The notes below the pieces were generated by a model. It ran no database searches and had not been told where the DNA came from. It saw nothing but the letters and a program-made list of their open reading frames with translations. This document shows positions 44,405 through 52,848 of a DNA stretch of 64,000 nt, piece by piece. The position numbers and the translations under genes are program-made. Position 1 is the stretch's first letter. Each line of letters starts with the position of its first letter. The DNA lies in contig NZ_JAPQER010000001.1 in the NCBI RefSeq assembly GCF_026735135.1, forward strand, positions 441,500 through 505,499. Direction: 5' to 3'. Source of the stretch: Clostridium aestuarii (GTDB lineage Bacteria; Bacillota; Clostridia; Clostridiales; Clostridiaceae).

Positions 44405-45586
44405 TTATTTATGTTCATTCAAGTAGTCTACTGCAACTTGAGCTAAAGCTTGAGAAGTAATTAATAAAACCTCATCCGACCAAGCAAACTTAGGATTATG
44501 ATGCATTACTGGCCTATCTTCAGCAATACCTACAAGAAAAAATGAAGCTGGCACCTCTTGAGCGAAAAATGCAAAATCTTCCCCTCCCATGTTAGGTTGT
44601 AAAGCTTCTGAAACATTTTCTTTACCAACTATTTTTGATAAAGATTCAGCTGCAAAATCTGTTGTTTCATTATCATTAATCAATGCTGGAAAATGCTCTA
44701 TATATTTATATTCATAGGAAGCTCCCTGCATTTCCGTAATTCCTTTTAAAATACTTTCCATCACCTCTGGAATCCACTTTCTCAACTTCTGATTAAACGT
44801 ACGAATAGTGCCAGTAACCTCTACCTCATTAGGTATAACATTATGATTTTCGCCACCATGTATTGACCCAAAAGTGACAACTGCTGGTTCTAGTGGATTT
44901 ATTCTACGACTTACAATAGTCTGCATACTATTAATAGCCTGTACAGCAATAGATATAGGATCTACAGATATATGCGGCATAGCGCCATGTCCACCTCTTC
45001 CAATTACTTTAAAAATAAATTTATCTGGTGATGCCATTAATGGTCCATGTTTAACTTCAATTTTTCCTTTATGTACTCCTCCCCATAAATGGCATCCAAA
45101 AGCTGCATCTACATGAGGATTTTCTAAAACTCCCTCATCTATCATTAGTTTTGCTCCACCATCATCTTCTTCTGCTGGTTGAAAAACAAGTTTAATATTT
45201 CCATGTAAACTATGTTTAATATCATTTAAAATCATAGCTGTACCTAAAAGTCCAGCAGTATGTCCATCATGTCCACAGGCATGCATTTTTCCAGGAATTT
45301 TAGATTTATATGGAATATCCACTTCTTCATTAATATTTAAAGCATCCATATCTGCACGTAGTAAAACAGTTTTGCCTGGGTATTTTCCCCTAATTAAACC
45401 CACTACACCAGTTTGACCTACATTTGAAGTTACTTGAATTTCAAGCTTATTTAGCTCATTTTCTATAGTTTTTGCAGTTTCAATTTCCTCAAATGCTGTT
45501 TCTGGATGCATGTGAAATTGATGTCTTAGCTTCACTACCCTATCATAATATTTTTCAGAAAGCTCTTTAATTTTATTAGTATACAT
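44405..45586 (-). CDS. M20 family amidohydrolase
   Basis: A 393-residue metallohydrolase of the M20/hippurate-hydrolase type. Metal-binding motifs are MHACGHDGHTA and PAEEDDGGAK, and DPISIAVQAINSMQTIVSR marks the dimerisation domain. It cleaves N-acyl or N-aromatic-acyl amino acids. Its operon partner AbgT points to p-aminobenzoyl-glutamate or a similar amide as substrate; only one hydrolase subunit is present, unlike abgA-abgB. A GGGGTGG site precedes ATG. Confidence 0.88.
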   Translation of the reverse strand: MYTNKIKELSEKYYDRVVKLRHQFHMHPETAFEEIETAKTIENELNKLEIQVTSNVGQTGVVGLIRGKYPGKTVLLRADMDALNINEEVDIPYKSKIPGKMHACGHDGHTAGLLGTAMILNDIKHSLHGNIKLVFQPAEEDDGGAKLMIDEGVLENPHVDAAFGCHLWGGVHKGKIEVKHGPLMASPDKFIFKVIGRGGHGAMPHISVDPISIAVQAINSMQTIVSRRINPLEPAVVTFGSIHGGENHNVIPNEVEVTGTIRTFNQKLRKWIPEVMESILKGITEMQGASYEYKYIEHFPALINDNETTDFAAESLSKIVGKENVSEALQPNMGGEDFAFFAQEVPASFFLVGIAEDRPVMHHNPKFAWSDEVLLITSQALAQVAVDYLNEHK

Positions 45587-46063
45587 TATTTTTCCACCCC
45601 TTTTATTTTGTATATTAAAAAATATAAAATATTTATTTTTTTGTGTTAAAAATTAATATTTTAATAATTTCATATATTCAGACATTAATAATTATGCATA
45701 TTTTACCATAAAAATTAACTTAATTCAATATTTTCATATTATTAATTTATTTTGTATTTTAAACAAATATTTGAAAACTTTTATGAGGCAAATGCAAATT
45801 TTACAATTTAGATACAACTAAACTAAAACTTGAAACAAATAACTAGTATAATTTAAATAAACTCACTTAATATGTGATAGCTAAATTAAGTAAAAAAGAT
45901 AACTAGTATAAGCTTTTGCTTAACCTAGTTATCTTTTTATAATACAATTTCTTTATTTTAAACATATACTAATAATTTATTTTTTCAATAAAGGTACATT
46001 TATTTTATAGTTTTTATAAATAGTTTTCTTGCCTTAAGATAAAATTTTCACTCCATTTTAAGT
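45587..46063. other. Gene-free region between larA and the M20 gene
   Basis: It holds one terminator-like hairpin (45893-45938) and otherwise very AT-rich sequence, presumably with the promoter of the M20-abgT operon. No gene was seen. Confidence 0.6.
45893..45938. terminator. Terminator-like hairpin downstream of larA
   Basis: AAAAAGATAACTAG (45893-45906) pairs with CTAGTTATCTTTTT (45925-45938), with T runs on both strands. It is 126 nt beyond larA. Confidence 0.75.
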
Positions 46064-47323
46064 TTATAATCTCTTCTCCTCTAATACAGGTAAAGTTGAT
46101 CCTCCTAACGGCATTATTAATACAGTAGCTTCTTTACCTTTTTCTTTAAATGCTTCATCTAAAGCATTCTGAACGTCTACAAATGGATTCATAAATATAC
46201 TCTTTACAAACTCTTGCTCCATTTCACTTACTAAAAATATTTTAGCTTTTTGAAGAATCATTGCTATAGATGCTGCCTTATGTCCACCAAGCTGAAAATT
46301 CTTTTTTATTTTTTTAATCATATCTTCAGGCTTTTGAGCTTCCATCATCCACTCTTCAAAAACTTTCGAACCTAGTCCTTCCTTACATGAAGCGGCAACT
46401 ATAATAATTCCATCTTCTTTAACTGCATGTTTTGCATTATCTAAAGCTTTTTGTGCTTGATATAGATTTAAATCCTTTGGATATCCTCCTGGTGTAGTTA
46501 TTACTATATCTGCTTTTTCTTTAATTTTTATTTTATAAAAATCATCTAAAAACTTACATCCTTCTCTATGTGCATCTATATAATGTCCTGCTACTGCTTT
46601 TATTATTTGCTTTTTCTCATTTAAAACTACATTTAGCATAAAATCTATAGGAACAAATTTCTGTACCTCATCTATATCTACTCTTACTGGATTCGTTTTA
46701 AGATTACCCGTTTTAGCTTCTTCTTCAACCATTCTACTGTGATTAGCTTGTATTGCATTTTTTGTAGATACACCTGGCATTATAGCCTTTGCTCCACCAC
46801 TATAACCTGCAAAATAATGATACTCAATATTCCCAAGACAAATACGTTTATCCGCTTTTGCTACTTCTGTAAATATTTCTACTGGTGTTCTATTCTTTGT
46901 ATATCCCAAATTAACACAATCATTAGTATCACTATCTATACATCTTATATTATTATATATCTCTTCCCCTACTAAATATTTTTTTTCTTCTTCAGTATGA
47001 AATCTATGGCTTCCAAGTGCAAATACAATTGTTATATCTTCTGATGATACCCCTGAACCATAAAGTTCATTTATTATTATAGGGAGAACTATTTTACTAG
47101 GCATAGGTCTTGTAATATCACTTGTAATAATCACTATTTTTTCATCAGGTTTCACTATATCCTTTAATCTCTTTGAGTTAACTGGATTTTTTAAAGCTCT
47201 TTTAACTTCTTCCTGCCCCATTAAATCAATTTCTAATTTATTAGGTAAAATATTACCTAATAAATTTTTTTCATCAATTTCAAAATTCATTTTATTCTTT
47301 CCAAAACCAATACTACATTTCAT
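46064..47323 (-). CDS. larA: LarA-family (DUF2088) nickel-pincer racemase
   Basis: A 419-residue LarA homologue. Key residues of the lactate racemase site are visible: SDITRPMP, GSHRFH, HYFAGYSGGAKAIMPG (His and the cofactor-linking Lys) and ANHSRM. LarA racemises lactate or related 2-hydroxyacids with a nickel-pincer nucleotide attached to Lys. The cofactor genes larB, larC and larE are not nearby. The substrate may differ from lactate, because many LarA paralogs act on other hydroxyacids. An AGGGGC site lies upstream of ATG. Confidence 0.82.
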   Translation of the reverse strand: MKCSIGFGKNKMNFEIDEKNLLGNILPNKLEIDLMGQEEVKRALKNPVNSKRLKDIVKPDEKIVIITSDITRPMPSKIVLPIIINELYGSGVSSEDITIVFALGSHRFHTEEEKKYLVGEEIYNNIRCIDSDTNDCVNLGYTKNRTPVEIFTEVAKADKRICLGNIEYHYFAGYSGGAKAIMPGVSTKNAIQANHSRMVEEEAKTGNLKTNPVRVDIDEVQKFVPIDFMLNVVLNEKKQIIKAVAGHYIDAHREGCKFLDDFYKIKIKEKADIVITTPGGYPKDLNLYQAQKALDNAKHAVKEDGIIIVAASCKEGLGSKVFEEWMMEAQKPEDMIKKIKKNFQLGGHKAASIAMILQKAKIFLVSEMEQEFVKSIFMNPFVDVQNALDEAFKEKGKEATVLIMPLGGSTLPVLEEKRL

Positions 47324-47384
47324 ATAATTTGCCCCTTTTTAATAAATTTTTATATTTTTAACAACTGAGAAAATTGCTAATTAA

Positions 47385-47427
47385 AAATTTGCATGTAGCT
47401 ATGTAATTTTGAAATTACACAATTTTC
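47385..47427 (-). repeat. Dispersed intergenic repeat, copy 2
   Basis: AAATTTGCATGTAGCTATG and the following bases align with 13353-13395 at about 33 of 43 positions. It lies between larA and ydbT. Confidence 0.45.
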
Positions 47428-47500
47428 TCACCTATCAATATATCTAGAAACCTAATATCAATCTTATTAATGCTTAATTGCTGTACCAAAAATAATTCTA

Positions 47501-48901
47501 TTATTTTATGCTTTCTATTAATTCATATCTCATATTTTTTACTTTTATATTTTTTCCAAAAAATACTCCAAATATATTAATTGTATAGTCACATAGCCCC
47601 ATTCTCTTTTGAAAATAATCGAACGATATCGTCGAAGATTGCACAGCACTAATTTTAATAATGGATTTAGTTTTATAAAACCCATTATAGGACATATAAA
47701 CTAAAGTATCCGATATACCAATAGCTGTGTTTTTATACTGCATATAACCTAAAATTAAAACAAATATCAATAAAACTAATCCAACATAAGCATATTTAAA
47801 TTTATAAATTAAAAATACAAATATAATACTTGAAAATATAATCTTTTTCAAAATAAATCTTACACAAGCACTAGTTGGAGATTTATAAATTTGTTCTGTA
47901 AAACAAAATTCCGGGAGTAATTCGCTAATTATTTCTTTTTGAAATTTCTCATTACAAATAGGATATAAAATCGCTTTTTCTCCTTTTTTATCTCCATATC
48001 CAATACTCTCTATTTCAATAGTACCCATATTTAATATCTGCATTAAAAAATTTTGTTTAATATGCACTCCTTTAATTTTTTTCTTGTCAAAAGAATAATT
48101 TTTTCGGTCTACAAAACCATAGCTAACATTTAGCTTGTTTTCTTCTAAAAAAGTCTTAAAATTATAATATTTAAAACAGTTATATATAATTGATAAACAA
48201 ATACTGATTATAATAATCCCCATTATAAATATTATAATTCCCAAAATCTTATTATTAACTTCTTCTAATTTGATATCTTTAAAATAATGTAAAATATCAA
48301 ATTTAATAAATTTTTTTATGTCATCTAAAAATTTATTAAAAATCCAGATAAGACCTAATCCCTTTAAAATAGCATTTGATATTAACGAATATATAATCAA
48401 ACTTTTTAGATTAAGCTTGTACTCCTTTTCTTTATCTGTATTTATTTGTTCATTTTCTTTATCTATTAAAATGTTTTTTATTTCTGATGCTCTTTTGCTA
48501 CTTACAGTAAGACAAATCTCACTTTCATCATTTTTAACATTACCTGTATCTATCTTTATTCTTGTTAACTTGAAAATTCTTTCAAATATTCCTTGAGACA
48601 TATCTATTGTATTAATTTTACTTAAAGGCACTTCTCTCTTAGTTATATTAACTATACCATTTTGATAAAAAATAGATTTTTCATTAAAATAGTAAATAGT
48701 TTTATACCATTCTAAAAAACATATTAAAATATCAAAAATTATGTATACTACTAAAATTAACATAGCAATCTTATTGCCAAATCTCTTGTTGAGAAAATTG
48801 TATGCTAAAAAAATAAAAATTAACTCTTTAAATATTCCTTTGAAAAATTCATATACTGCTTCTAATCCATTATTTCTCTCTATGTTATTCAATTTTATCA
48901 C
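47501..48901 (-). CDS. ydbT: PH-domain membrane protein, YdbT-like
   Basis: A 466-residue protein with several membrane segments and two to three bacterial PH (bPH2/YdbT) domains, seen as repeats of GIVNITKREVPLSKINTIDMSQG and YGFVDRKNYSFDKKKIKGVHIKQN followed by GTIEIESIG. In B. subtilis the YdbS-YdbT pair is part of the sigma-W envelope-stress defence against peptide antibiotics. The likely start is GTG 48901, translationally coupled because the ydbS stop overlaps by 17 nt. Confidence 0.8.
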   Translation of the reverse strand: MIKLNNIERNNGLEAVYEFFKGIFKELIFIFLAYNFLNKRFGNKIAMLILVVYIIFDILICFLEWYKTIYYFNEKSIFYQNGIVNITKREVPLSKINTIDMSQGIFERIFKLTRIKIDTGNVKNDESEICLTVSSKRASEIKNILIDKENEQINTDKEKEYKLNLKSLIIYSLISNAILKGLGLIWIFNKFLDDIKKFIKFDILHYFKDIKLEEVNNKILGIIIFIMGIIIISICLSIIYNCFKYYNFKTFLEENKLNVSYGFVDRKNYSFDKKKIKGVHIKQNFLMQILNMGTIEIESIGYGDKKGEKAILYPICNEKFQKEIISELLPEFCFTEQIYKSPTSACVRFILKKIIFSSIIFVFLIYKFKYAYVGLVLLIFVLILGYMQYKNTAIGISDTLVYMSYNGFYKTKSIIKISAVQSSTISFDYFQKRMGLCDYTINIFGVFFGKNIKVKNMRYELIESIK

Positions 48902-49370
48902 TCATTTCTATCATATCTTTCAATTTCTCAGATATTTCTTCTGCTTCTTTATTAGTTAAAGCAGGAAGTGTATGCGAAGCACCTGCAGTATTAATTTCTA
49001 TACTTGACATTCCAAATTTTCTATAAATAGGTCCTTGCTGTATATCTAAATGCTGTATTCTAGAAATAGGAATTATAGTCTTTTGTCTTATAATTACTCC
49101 ATTAATCAGCTCTATTTTATCTTTACATATTTTATATCTCCATTCTTTATATTCTACTATTGGAAAAACGAAAGTATATATAGCTAAGTAACCAATTAGA
49201 ACAATACTTAAAATATCAATACCATATTTGATCACTGAAATATCTCCATACTTGGGAACAAGAAATTTATACATACCTATAAAATATATAACTGAAAACA
49301 TTGATAAAAAAATCATTCTACCTATAAACCATGATTTCACAGCATTTTTATTAATTTTATTATAATTCAT
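48885..49370 (-). CDS. ydbS: PH-domain membrane protein, YdbS-like
   Basis: A 161-residue protein with two N-terminal membrane segments and one bPH2 domain (GVIIRQKTIIPISRIQHLDIQQGPIYRKFGMSSIEINTAGA). GGAG lies 9 nt before ATG 49370; longer in-frame starts lack a site. It is the first gene of the ydbS-ydbT pair. Confidence 0.85.
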   Translation of the reverse strand: MNYNKINKNAVKSWFIGRMIFLSMFSVIYFIGMYKFLVPKYGDISVIKYGIDILSIVLIGYLAIYTFVFPIVEYKEWRYKICKDKIELINGVIIRQKTIIPISRIQHLDIQQGPIYRKFGMSSIEINTAGASHTLPALTNKEAEEISEKLKDMIEMSDKIE

Positions 49371-49461
49371 AGTTCTTATCTCCATTCTATTAAATATATA
49401 TATACTAAACATTATACATCAATCTATAAAATCATTTTCTTAATTCACACTTAAATTTCAC

Positions 49462-49495
49462 CATATATATTGAATATATATATTCAATATATATG
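49462..49495. promoter_or_regulatory. 34-nt perfect palindrome upstream of ydbST
   Basis: The sequence CATATATATTGAATATA and its exact reverse complement meet without a spacer. It lies about 90 nt before the ydbS start and could be an operator or cruciform-forming DNA. The low complexity makes chance more likely. Confidence 0.35.
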
Positions 49496-49518
49496 ATTTT
49501 AAAATTTCTAATCTATAA

Positions 49519-49550
49519 AAAACCGCATTGGATAAGTCCAATGCGGTTTT
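49519..49550. terminator. Terminator of the flavoprotein reductase gene
   Basis: AAAACCGCATTGGA and TCCAATGCGGTTTT form a perfect 14-bp stem with loop TAAG and a T run on the minus strand, 15 nt after the stop. Confidence 0.9.
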
Positions 49551-49564
49551 ACCTATATCTTATT

Positions 49565-50911
49565 TTATTTAAGTTTTTTCGCAACAACCTCTGCAGCTTT
49601 AATTAATGGATATCCTGCTGGTGAAGCCGTAAGCATCGGATGTGTACCGATTTGTGCTGTTAATAAATCAGCTATTGTCATTTTACCTTGAATAATAAAT
49701 CCTATAACATTTATTAACTCTCCAGCACTCTTTCCTCCAACAATTTCTCCTCCTAATATTATGCCACTATCTTTTGAGGCAATTAATTTAACCATTTGTT
49801 TATGCGTATCTTCAATATGTCCTGGATGTCTATCAATCCCTGTAAAACACCCAGTAACTACTTCAAATCCTTCTTTTTTTGCTATAGCTTCAGTTAAACC
49901 TGCTGCTGCAAATCCAGTTTCATGAATAGCAGTTGAATATATACCAATTGTTCCAAGAAATGTTTTCACTGTTGAAAGTTTATATAGATTCATCCCTGCT
50001 ACTCTTGCTTCTGTGCAAGCAGTAGATGCTAACATTATTCCACTTAGCTTTCCTGTAATAAAATCTCTTTTTTCAGAACAATCTCCTATTGCAAAAATAT
50101 CTTTATCACGTGTTCTTCTATACTGATCAGCTATAATAAATCCCATATCATTAATTTCTAGACCTGCTTCTTGTGCAAGTTTTACATTTGGACGATATCC
50201 TATTGATAAAACCACTGCATCAGCTTCAATTTTTTCTCCATTTTCTAACAATACTCCTGATACTTTATCTTCTCCTAATATCTCTTTAACTCCAATACCT
50301 GTTAACAATTTAACTCCTCTAGATTTAATAAGTGCTTCTGCTTCAACTGCAACTTCTGCATCAAAAGCGAGTCCTAATATATGAGGCAATTTTTCAACTA
50401 AAACAACTTCCTTACCTAATTTATTTAATTCATCTGATAATTCAACCCCTATAAAGCCAGCTCCTATTGTAACAATCTTCTTACATCCTTCAAGCATTGA
50501 CTGCATTTCATCAAGATAAACTTTATTTTTAGGAATTGTAAATACATTTTTCAGCTCTGTTCCTTTTAACCATTTTGGTACTGTAGGCGTTGAACCAGTT
50601 GCTATTATAAGCTTATCATATTGCAAATTATCACTATTTTTAATAGTACATACTTTATTTTCTTTATCAATTGAAGTTACTTCATCTACGATAATATTAA
50701 CACCTAATTTTTTTAATCCTTCATCAGGAAGTATATTTTTATTAGTAGTACCTGTTGTGCCATATACATATGGAATACCACATGGAATCATTACTATTTC
50801 TTCCTTACGAATTACTGTAACATCCTTATCAGTATAGTTTGATTTTGCAGTTAATGCAGCTACTAAGCCTGCGGCACTTCCTCCAATAATTAATATATCA
50901 GTTTTTTTCAT
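49565..50911 (-). CDS. FAD/NAD(P)-dependent disulfide or persulfide reductase (CoADR/Nox family)
   Basis: A 448-residue two-dinucleotide-binding flavoprotein: FAD motif IIGGSAAGLVAAL at the N-terminus, NAD motif TIGAGFIGVELSDEL near residue 155 and FAIGDCSE near 275. A single catalytic-type Cys lies in MIPCGIPYVYG near residue 44, where CoA-disulfide reductases and NADH oxidases carry theirs. The upstream neighbour is an ArsR repressor, a pairing typical of sulfur or persulfide metabolism. GGAGGG precedes ATG. The substrate is uncertain. Confidence 0.8.
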   Translation of the reverse strand: MKKTDILIIGGSAAGLVAALTAKSNYTDKDVTVIRKEEIVMIPCGIPYVYGTTGTTNKNILPDEGLKKLGVNIIVDEVTSIDKENKVCTIKNSDNLQYDKLIIATGSTPTVPKWLKGTELKNVFTIPKNKVYLDEMQSMLEGCKKIVTIGAGFIGVELSDELNKLGKEVVLVEKLPHILGLAFDAEVAVEAEALIKSRGVKLLTGIGVKEILGEDKVSGVLLENGEKIEADAVVLSIGYRPNVKLAQEAGLEINDMGFIIADQYRRTRDKDIFAIGDCSEKRDFITGKLSGIMLASTACTEARVAGMNLYKLSTVKTFLGTIGIYSTAIHETGFAAAGLTEAIAKKEGFEVVTGCFTGIDRHPGHIEDTHKQMVKLIASKDSGIILGGEIVGGKSAGELINVIGFIIQGKMTIADLLTAQIGTHPMLTASPAGYPLIKAAEVVAKKLK

Positions 50912-51101
50912 ATTAATCCCTCCTAAAATCTTTCAATATTGTATAAATATTTAATTCTAAAATTTAACATCTTGTGAAAATTTATATATTGCTAAAAATC
51001 CATTTACACTTTTTAAATTAAATACTTAAAATAAGTATTTTCTATTAATGTTATCTTGATATTTGAATATTAGAATATTACGATACTGCATTTAAAAAAA
51101 A

Positions 51102-51401
51102 TTATAATGGAATTTCATTTTCACTAAAAAACACCTTTATAACCTTCTTTACATCTTCGTTTACAATAGAATATATAACTTCTGAACCATTTCTTTGTCC
51201 TTCTATTATTTTTCTTGACTTTAAAATCGAAAGATGCTGAGATACAGTTGATTGAGGCATAACTAAACACCCCTGCATTTCTGAAACATTTAATTCTCTA
51301 ATCATAAGTTTACATACTATACATAGTCTTGTAGGATGACTCAATGCCTTAATTATTTCCGCAACATTTTTAATTTTATCATTATATTCTTCATTATTCA
51401 T
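51102..51401 (-). CDS. ArsR family transcriptional regulator
   Basis: A 99-residue winged-helix repressor (ALSHPTRLCIVCKLM, NVSEMQGCLVMPQSTVSQHLSILKSRKII). It contains four Cys, two in helix alpha-2/3 (LCIVC) and one in the recognition region (QGCLV); there is no ELCVCDL arsenic motif. Cys-based sensing of a thiol, persulfide or metal is possible. AAAGGTG is 6 nt before ATG 51401; the longer in-frame start is rejected. It probably controls the reductase 190 nt downstream. Confidence 0.85.
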   Translation of the reverse strand: MNNEEYNDKIKNVAEIIKALSHPTRLCIVCKLMIRELNVSEMQGCLVMPQSTVSQHLSILKSRKIIEGQRNGSEVIYSIVNEDVKKVIKVFFSENEIPL

Positions 51402-51578
51402 TAATATCACCTTTTTCAAAAATGTCTTCTTATGTTATCTATTTTAATTTTAAAATATACTAGTAATTTTGTCAATCGATATGTATATATATTGCTATCT
51501 ATACTTTAAATTTTTATAAAACATAAGAGATGTATCAATATTTTTATCTTAAAATTAAAAAATGTTTTTTTATAAAAA

Positions 51579-51604
51579 AACCGTACTGTTTTTACAGTAC
51601 GGTT
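51579..51604 (-). terminator. Terminator of ssrA
   Basis: AACCGTACTGT and ACAGTACGGTT form an 11-bp stem with a 4-nt loop and a run of seven T on the minus strand, 10 nt after the tmRNA CCA end. Confidence 0.92.
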
Positions 51605-51614
51605 CTAATTTCAT

Positions 51615-51971
51615 TGGTGGAGGCGAGGGGAGTCGAACCCCTGTCCGAAAGTAGTCTCACCACGGCATCTCCGAGCGCATTCAGTAATTTAACATTCCCT
51701 CCATGAGACTCCTACTGACAGGATTCTCACTTTAGTAGCTTCATAGATTCCGTTCCAACCTCAAAGCTTTGGATGGCTCGGTTCCCCACTAATTGGCGCC
51801 CTATCCCGAGTCGTGGGATTCTCAGGTAGGACGAACAGCTATATTAAGCTGCTAATGCAAAATTATCTTCTGCGTTTACATTAAGTTCCCAGTTTTTTAA
51901 CGCGGGTCCAGGAAACCCTCGGCTCGCTTCCGCAACACAACTTACCCCCGTCGAAAGCCAAATACGCCCCC
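51615..51971 (-). ncRNA. ssrA: Transfer-messenger RNA (tmRNA)
   Basis: A 357-nt RNA. The 5' end GGGGGCGTATTTGGC pairs with the 3' end CGCCTCC-ACCA to form the alanyl acceptor stem, and TTCGAACCCC marks the T arm on the 3' side (plus strand AGTCGAACCCC). The tag reading frame is GCA GAA GAT AAT TTT GCA TTA GCA GCT TAA, giving AEDNFALAA after the charged Ala. It rescues stalled ribosomes together with SmpB, encoded 237 nt upstream. Confidence 0.96.
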
Positions 51972-52207
51972 ATATTATTTAGTTAAGAATTAACAGTTGC
52001 TAGTGTAATTAAAAACATCAAATCATATATTTACTTACTCAACAACTATAACCCTAGCTTAAACGCATTGAAGTTTGTACTTATACTTAACTTATAGGTA
52101 AATTAGCTTATTAATATATTTAGTTTTCAATAATTACTTGTAATGTATAAATTATTGTACTACACATTTATTATTTTGTCTAGAAGAACTATTTAGTAAA
52201 TCTGCCT

Positions 52208-52681
52208 TTAATATCTCATATTATCTTTAATTCTTCTTTCTATATCACGTTTTGCAGATTTTTCTGCAATCGCTTGTCTTTTGTCATAGTCCTTTTTACC
52301 TTTGGCAACTCCAAGAGCTACTTTAACTCTTCCTTTTTTAAGATAAAGAGATAATGGAACTAATGTATATCCTTCTTGAGCTGTATATCCAATTAATTTT
52401 AATATTTCATTCTTGTGAAGCAAGAGCTTTCTCTGTCTTAAAGGATCTTTATTAAATATATTTCCCTGCTCATAAGGACTCACATGCATATTACATAAAA
52501 ACACTTCTCCATTTTTAATTTGAGCATAGCTATCTTTTAAATTAGCTTTCCCAGCTCTTATGGATTTAACCTCTGTACCAACAAGCGCTACGCCTACCTC
52601 ATAGACTTCTTCTACGAAATAATCATGTCTAGCTTTTCTATTTTGCGCAAGAGTATTATTACCTTTTTTATTTTTCACCAT
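52208..52681 (-). CDS. smpB: SsrA-binding protein SmpB
   Basis: A 157-residue SmpB ([59 protein letters not shown]) that binds tmRNA for trans-translation. AGGTG lies 6 nt before ATG 52681. It is followed by ssrA and preceded by rnr, the usual clostridial order. Confidence 0.96.
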   Translation of the reverse strand: MVKNKKGNNTLAQNRKARHDYFVEEVYEVGVALVGTEVKSIRAGKANLKDSYAQIKNGEVFLCNMHVSPYEQGNIFNKDPLRQRKLLLHKNEILKLIGYTAQEGYTLVPLSLYLKKGRVKVALGVAKGKKDYDKRQAIAEKSAKRDIERRIKDNMRY

Positions 52682-52794
52682 AACAAACACCTACTTTATA
52701 ATACTCAATTCTAGTATTTTATTATACCTTATAAATTTCATTTAGTCAATTTTACCCAAAAATCCATATGTATTTTCCATCAATATTGAATGTA

Positions 52795-52835
52795 ATATCA
52801 ACTGTGAGAATTTTAAAATTTCTCACAGTTGATAT
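52795..52835 (-). terminator. Hairpin after rnr
   Basis: ATATCAACTGTGAGAA pairs with TTCTCACAGTTGATAT, 13 nt after the rnr stop, with little T tract. Confidence 0.55.
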
Positions 52836-52848
52836 ATAAGTATAAAAT

